From assembly GCF_030553055.1 (NCBI RefSeq), contig NZ_CP130713.1, forward strand, positions 7,378,001 to 7,442,000: DNA of 64,000 nt. Direction: 5' to 3'. The notes below the pieces were generated by a model that worked only from the letters and a program-made list of their open reading frames with translations, did no database searches and was not told where the DNA came from. The stretch comes from Streptomyces sp. XD-27 (GTDB lineage Bacteria > Actinomycetota > Actinomycetes > Streptomycetales > Streptomycetaceae). The translations under genes were made by a program, and so were the position numbers. Below are positions 60,721 to 64,000 of this stretch, piece by piece (positions within the stretch are counted from its first letter, which is position 1; every line of letters begins with the position of its first letter).

Positions 60721-61662
60721 ATGCATCACAACCTGTACGAGTTCTACGGCTACCGGGTGGCCTGCACGGCCCCCGACGAGGCCCAGGCCGTGGTCACGCG
60801 GCTGTTCGGCGCCCCGCTGGCGCCCGGCGGGACCGCGCCGTGGCCCGACGCGGCCACCGTCCGGCTGACCGTGGAGGTGACCGGGACCGGGCGGGAGACC
60901 GTGCCGCCGCCGTACTTCCCGCCGCGCTGGGACACCCTCGACGAGGTCGTCATCGACACCGGCGGCTCCACCGCGGCCATCACGCCCGCCCGGCACACCA
61001 TCGACCTGACCCTGTCCCGCGCCGACCTGGACGACCCCATCGTGTGGGGCCGCTGGCTGGTCGAGAAGGCGTTCCTCATCCTCACCCTGCGCTCCGACCG
61101 CCACTACGGGCTGCACGCGGGCGCCCTGTCCGTGGAGGGCCGGGCCGCCCTGGTCACCGCGGACAGCGGGGTGGGCAAGTCCACGTTCACCGCCTGGGGC
61201 CTGCTGCACGGCGCCCACTTCGCGGGCGAGGACGCGATGATGCGCCACCTCGACGACCCCGAGGGCCGGTTCTGGGGCTATCCCCGGGTCGGCTACCTCG
61301 ACCCGGCGCTCATCAAGAGCCGGCCCGAGCTGGCCGAGGCCCGTACTGCCCCCGTCCCCGCCCGGGACAAGCACCGGCTCGAATGGCCCGCCTCCTTCGC
61401 AAGCCGCCTGAAGCCGGCCGTCCGCCCGCGGGCGCTGCTCATCCTGACCCGCGAGCACCAGGAGGTCCGGCCGGTGAGCGTAGAGGCCGCGCTGGAGCTG
61501 TGCCGCAGCGACTTCTCCGCCGGCAAGCAGGACCCCGGGGTCCTGGCCCGGGTCGAGGACGACCTGCGGGAGCAGCTCTTCGGCATGACCGTCCTCGAGT
61601 TCGGGCTCTCTTCGGACCTGGACGCCAACCACGCCCGTCTGACGGCCGTACTGCACGGCTGA
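60721..61662 (+). CDS. HPr kinase/phosphorylase-like protein
   Basis: A 313-residue P-loop protein with HYGLHAGALSVEGRAALVTA, the Walker A SGVGKSTF (Lys153), and GEDAMMRHLDDPEGRFWGYP, the order of HPr kinase-like domains found in some lasso and other natural-product loci. It is the close paralogue of the C-terminal half of the FkbH fusion at 53069 (shared GRWxxE, HAGA, GVGKSTFT, GED and FWGYP/LWGYP blocks). The first 100 residues are a partner domain, also seen in the fusion. It probably phosphorylates a small or peptidyl substrate. It starts 95 bp after the aminopeptidase. Confidence 0.85.
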   Translation: MHHNLYEFYGYRVACTAPDEAQAVVTRLFGAPLAPGGTAPWPDAATVRLTVEVTGTGRETVPPPYFPPRWDTLDEVVIDTGGSTAAITPARHTIDLTLSRADLDDPIVWGRWLVEKAFLILTLRSDRHYGLHAGALSVEGRAALVTADSGVGKSTFTAWGLLHGAHFAGEDAMMRHLDDPEGRFWGYPRVGYLDPALIKSRPELAEARTAPVPARDKHRLEWPASFASRLKPAVRPRALLILTREHQEVRPVSVEAALELCRSDFSAGKQDPGVLARVEDDLREQLFGMTVLEFGLSSDLDANHARLTAVLHG

Positions 61663-61716
61663 ATACGCCCGCACACCACCGCGAACGAGACCCGACGAGA
61701 AAGCGAACCCCCCATC

Positions 61717-62667
61717 ATGGGCACCGTCAACTGGTCCACCCTCACGCGTATGCCGGTCAAGGCGTACCACTACGAACTCGACACCTGCTTCCGCGAGGGA
61801 TACGGCGAGGTCCGCGAGGCATTCGGCGACCGGACCACCGAGATCCTGCACCGCTCGGCCCTCATGCTGGTCAAGCCCGACGGCATGGCCACCGGCAAGC
61901 TCAAGGTCATCCGCGACTTCCTGCAGGGCCACGGCTTCTCGATCATCGGCGCGGAGCTGTTCCACTTCAACCGGCACACCGGCCGCGAGCTGTGGCGCCA
62001 CCAGCACACCCTGGCCACGCTGGACCGGCTCGCCGTCAACGACATCGTGCTCCAGGCGGGGCCGAGCCTGCTGCTGCTCCTGCGCAGCCACGGCGACCAC
62101 GCCGTTCCCGCGACGGTGCACCTCAGCTCGCTCAAGGGCAAGGCCGACATCACCCAGCAGGCCGCAGACAGCCTCCGCAGCGTGATCGGCCGCCCCAACC
62201 GGCTGTGCAGCATGATCCACTGCGCCGACGAGCCGGCCGACCTGGTCCGTGAGCTCAACCTGCTGGCGGACCCCGAGCCCCGCAAGCGCCTGCTCGCCCG
62301 GCTTGCGGACGGCGCCCCCGCGGCCGCCGACGAGGAGATCCTCGACCACGTGCTGCACTCCGGCGAGTTCGGCGGCACCGTGCTCGACCGCGACGCCGCC
62401 GTGCAGCGCATCACGCAGGCCGTCCGGGACCGGGCCGCGACCCGCCCGGAGCTCGGCGAGCCGGCCGGCCGGATCCTGACCTGGCTGGAGGGCACCGACC
62501 GCGGCGAACTGCTGCCGTGGCGGGAGTTCGCCCCCGTGCTGGCCGGCCTCGGACTCGACCTGGACGTATGGGACGTGGCCATGCTCGGCAGCAGCCACAT
62601 CCAGGAGGACGAGCCCGACGGCATCAAGGTGATCGGGAACCCGGCACCAGGCTCCTGGCTCGTGTGA
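61717..62667 (+). CDS. Nucleoside-diphosphate-kinase-like protein with C-terminal extension
   Basis: A 316-residue protein. Residues 45-180 match the NDK fold: ALMLVKPDGMATGKLKVIRDFL (Lys53), GHGFSIIGAELFHFNR, and the region IGRPNRLCSMIHCADEPADL, where the NDK active-site His lies (His168; NVIHGSD in canonical enzymes, here SMIHCAD). The other 140 residues form a C-terminal helical extension with no known relative. Canonical NDK is about 140 residues, so this is a divergent, larger form. It may transfer phosphate to a product or pathway intermediate. It ends 4 bp into the PPTase remnant (GTGA). Confidence 0.82.
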   Translation: MGTVNWSTLTRMPVKAYHYELDTCFREGYGEVREAFGDRTTEILHRSALMLVKPDGMATGKLKVIRDFLQGHGFSIIGAELFHFNRHTGRELWRHQHTLATLDRLAVNDIVLQAGPSLLLLLRSHGDHAVPATVHLSSLKGKADITQQAADSLRSVIGRPNRLCSMIHCADEPADLVRELNLLADPEPRKRLLARLADGAPAAADEEILDHVLHSGEFGGTVLDRDAAVQRITQAVRDRAATRPELGEPAGRILTWLEGTDRGELLPWREFAPVLAGLGLDLDVWDVAMLGSSHIQEDEPDGIKVIGNPAPGSWLV

Positions 62668-62948
62668 GCCCGGCCGCACTCCTGCGGCCGGTCGCCGCCG
62701 AGGCGGCGCGGCAGTACCGCCCGCCCTGGCGGGCGGTACGCCGAACGGCCCGCCGGGCCCGCTGCTGCGCCTGGGTCCGGGCGGCGGACCTGGCATGTGA
62801 ACGGGGCCGGGAGCCGCCCGCCCTGCTCGCCCCGGAGGAGCGGCAGCGGGCCACCAGGTTCCACCTGAGCCGCGACCGGGACACGTACGTTGGTCACGCT
62901 GTCCGCCGCCCCACCCGCACCCTTCAGAAAGGCTCCCATGGCGACTGA
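62664..62948 (+). pseudogene. Sfp-type phosphopantetheinyl transferase, truncated
   Basis: From GTG 62664 (coupled to the NDK-like stop) the 94-residue frame begins like a Sfp/Gsp PPTase: CAWVRAADLACERGRE, then LLAPEERQRATRFHLSRDRDTYVGHA, the conserved block before the magnesium site. The family needs about 230 residues and the WxxKEA motif; both are missing, because at about 62890 the sequence turns into an unrelated tail that overlaps the next gene. The cluster therefore has lost its own PPTase, and its carriers must be activated by a PPTase elsewhere in the genome. Confidence 0.8.
62715..62738. terminator. Perfect inverted repeat near the end of the operon
   Basis: TACCGCCCGCC (62715-62725) and GGCGGGCGGTA (62728-62738) are exact complements around a 2-nt loop, 48 nt after the NDK-like stop codon. 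The short loop suits cruciform or terminator structure. It lies inside the PPTase remnant, so it can end transcription of the whole right arm. Confidence 0.5.
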
Positions 62949-63750
62949 AACCTGCTCCCCGAATCCCTGGCGCGACCCGGCGTCCGGTGGTCCGCGGTGG
63001 TGGTCGCGGCTGCGCCCACGCTCCGCGACCGCCTCCGCCCCCCGCGCGCGGTTGATGGTCCTCCCGCATTCGGGCGGGGGTCCCAACCGGTATCTGCGGT
63101 TGGTCGACGGACTCCCACAGGACATCGAGATACTCGGGCTGACTCTGCCGGGTCGTGAGCGCCGATTGGCGGAACCGGTGGGGGCGACGCTCGATGACGT
63201 GCTCGCCAGTCTGGCGACCCTTCCGCGGCTCGATGTGCCGACTGTGGTGTTCGGCCACAGCCTTGGCGCCGTTCTCGGCCTGCACGTCGCCCGAGCCCTC
63301 GGCGAGCACTGCGTCGGCCTGATCGCCTCCGGTCAGGTTCTCAGGGAGCCGGATGGCTGTTCTCCCGAGGATGTCGAGGACGAGAGCATCCTGCGGACGC
63401 TTGACCTCGGCGGTGACCTGCCCCGTGAGGTGTTCGAGGATGCCGCGTGGCGCGCGACCCTGGTGGGCAACATGCGGGCGGACCTGCGGCTCGACGCCGA
63501 AGCCTCCCGCCGGGGTATGGGCGTGCGCATCGAGGCGCCGGTCACGGTGCTGTGCGGCCGTGAGGACCGTCTCATCGACGTGGATGCCCTGGGCGCGTGG
63601 GGCAGGCATTCTTCCGCGCCGTGCCGGGTGCACCTCTTCCCCGGCGGGCACTTCGGGCTGTTCGACGAGGCCAACCGTGCTCTGGTGACGGGGGCGATCA
63701 CGGAACAGTTGGCGGCGGTCCCCCCTCTCGCGGCAGGCCGCGATCTTTGA
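62938..63750 (+). CDS. Type II thioesterase
   Basis: ATG 62938, 10 bp after the AGAAAGG site. The 270-residue alpha/beta hydrolase resembles the other type II TE: LMVLPHSGGGPNRYLRLVDGL, ILGLTLPGRERRLAEP, nucleophile elbow VFGHSLGAVLGLHVARAL (GHSLG), and VLCGREDRLIDVDAL with the catalytic Asp region, then HLFPGGHFGLFDEANRAL with the His. The first 45 residues are basic and low complexity, so a later start is possible. It may edit mis-primed carriers of this cluster or belong to a neighbouring locus; the break in the PPTase gene lies just upstream of it. Confidence 0.88.
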   Translation: MATETCSPNPWRDPASGGPRWWSRLRPRSATASAPRARLMVLPHSGGGPNRYLRLVDGLPQDIEILGLTLPGRERRLAEPVGATLDDVLASLATLPRLDVPTVVFGHSLGAVLGLHVARALGEHCVGLIASGQVLREPDGCSPEDVEDESILRTLDLGGDLPREVFEDAAWRATLVGNMRADLRLDAEASRRGMGVRIEAPVTVLCGREDRLIDVDALGAWGRHSSAPCRVHLFPGGHFGLFDEANRALVTGAITEQLAAVPPLAAGRDL

Positions 63751-63841
63751 CGGGGGCGAGGGCCTTGACGTCGGCGGTCACGCCGGCGGGGTTGTCGGCG
63801 TTCAGTAGTGCTACTCGCTGCGGGGCCTTTGAACGAATGCC

Positions 63842-64000
63842 TCAGGACGACATCGCAGCCCGGTCGGCCTCGCTGCGGAGAACACAGAATTCGTTGCCTT
63901 CAGGATCCGCGAGGACGGCCCAGCCTGCGCCGTCGTGTTCCCGGCGATCGGTGACCAGGGTGGCACCGAGGCTCAGCAGCCTCTCGACCTCCTCCTCGCG
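63842..64000 (-). CDS. VOC (glyoxalase/bleomycin-resistance) family protein, C-terminal part
   Basis: Only the last 52 codons are inside the window; the gene starts beyond base 64000. The segment LLSLGATLVTDRREHDGAG, then WAVLADPEGNEFCVLRSEADR is the typical C-terminal half of VOC proteins, with the metal-ligand Glu expected in PEGNEFCV. Members bind or modify small molecules, including antibiotics. The 90 bp between this gene and the thioesterase holds no further gene. Confidence 0.8.
   Translation of the reverse strand, partial: REEEVERLLSLGATLVTDRREHDGAGWAVLADPEGNEFCVLRSEADRAAMSS

Noticed and set aside
61717..62667. NDK-like gene considered as the housekeeping nucleoside diphosphate kinase
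   Set aside because: It is twice the normal length, lacks the exact NVIHGSD motif and lies inside a biosynthetic operon.
60361..63651. A 1096-codon minus-strand frame over the HPr-kinase-like and NDK-like genes
   Set aside because: Antisense of several genes with intact motifs; no domain of its own.

Overview
The window is a stretch of a high-GC actinomycete chromosome, most likely Streptomyces. The evidence is strong GC bias at third codon positions, GTG/TTG starts, 4-bp stop/start overlaps, TetR and MerR regulators beside short enzymes, IS5/IS630/IS701-type relics, and several specialised-metabolite loci side by side. No rRNA, tRNA or CRISPR array was recognised. All functions are read from sequence motifs without database searches.

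Region 1 (1-6.4 kb): the end of an AAC(3)-type acetyltransferase, an unknown protein, an NTF2-like enzyme divergent from a TetR regulator with two near-identical palindromes between them, then a compact class II lasso peptide locus on the minus strand (precursor, cyclase, B1, B2). Region 2 (6.5-17.4 kb) is a mosaic: truncated HAD genes, IS relics around an acyltransferase, YdeI-like, HIT-like, aminotransferase IV/MerR (with a 19-bp-spacer promoter), a lipoprotein, and an oxidoreductase-TetR-aldehyde dehydrogenase block with a 25-bp palindrome.

Region 3 (17.5-25.7 kb): a 1157-residue membrane-anchored P-loop (STAND/NACHT-like) NTPase, then a minus-strand operon that looks like an undescribed RiPP system. 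It has a 54-residue peptide ORF with its own promoter and RBS, an M29-like metalloprotein, an MFS exporter, a JmjC/cupin oxygenase and an HExxH protein of the peptide beta-hydroxylase type.

Region 4 (25.7-63.8 kb): a large NRPS-PKS hybrid cluster in two divergent arms. The left arm (minus) holds an MFS exporter, type II thioesterase, A-PCP, nucleotidyltransferase-like protein, a leucyl/phenylalanyl-tRNA-protein-transferase-like enzyme, KS-ACP without AT, PqqD-like protein, LLM oxidoreductase, ACP and class II aldolase. The right arm (plus) holds an FAD protein, A-PCP, C-A-PCP-C, PCP, KS-ACP-reductase, a FkbH/I/J/K-like hydroxymalonyl-ACP set with a KASIII-like protein, a free A domain with a Thr-like code, and an odd tail: CYTH, protein-phosphatase-like, M1 aminopeptidase, HPr-kinase-like and NDP-kinase-like proteins. 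FkbH is fused to a second HPr-kinase-like domain. A plausible scheme is assembly of a short peptide-polyketide with a hydroxymalonyl-type unit, tRNA-dependent aminoacylation, and reductive release to an aldehyde or alcohol, with phosphorylation/dephosphorylation and aminopeptidase steps for protection, self-resistance or activation. The right border carries a truncated Sfp-type phosphopantetheinyl transferase, a second thioesterase and the end of a VOC protein.

Five biosynthetic genes and one TetR gene are each broken by an apparent single-base frameshift with the downstream part fully conserved in another frame. Assembly error in GC-rich tracts is more likely than decay, and those genes are annotated as whole.
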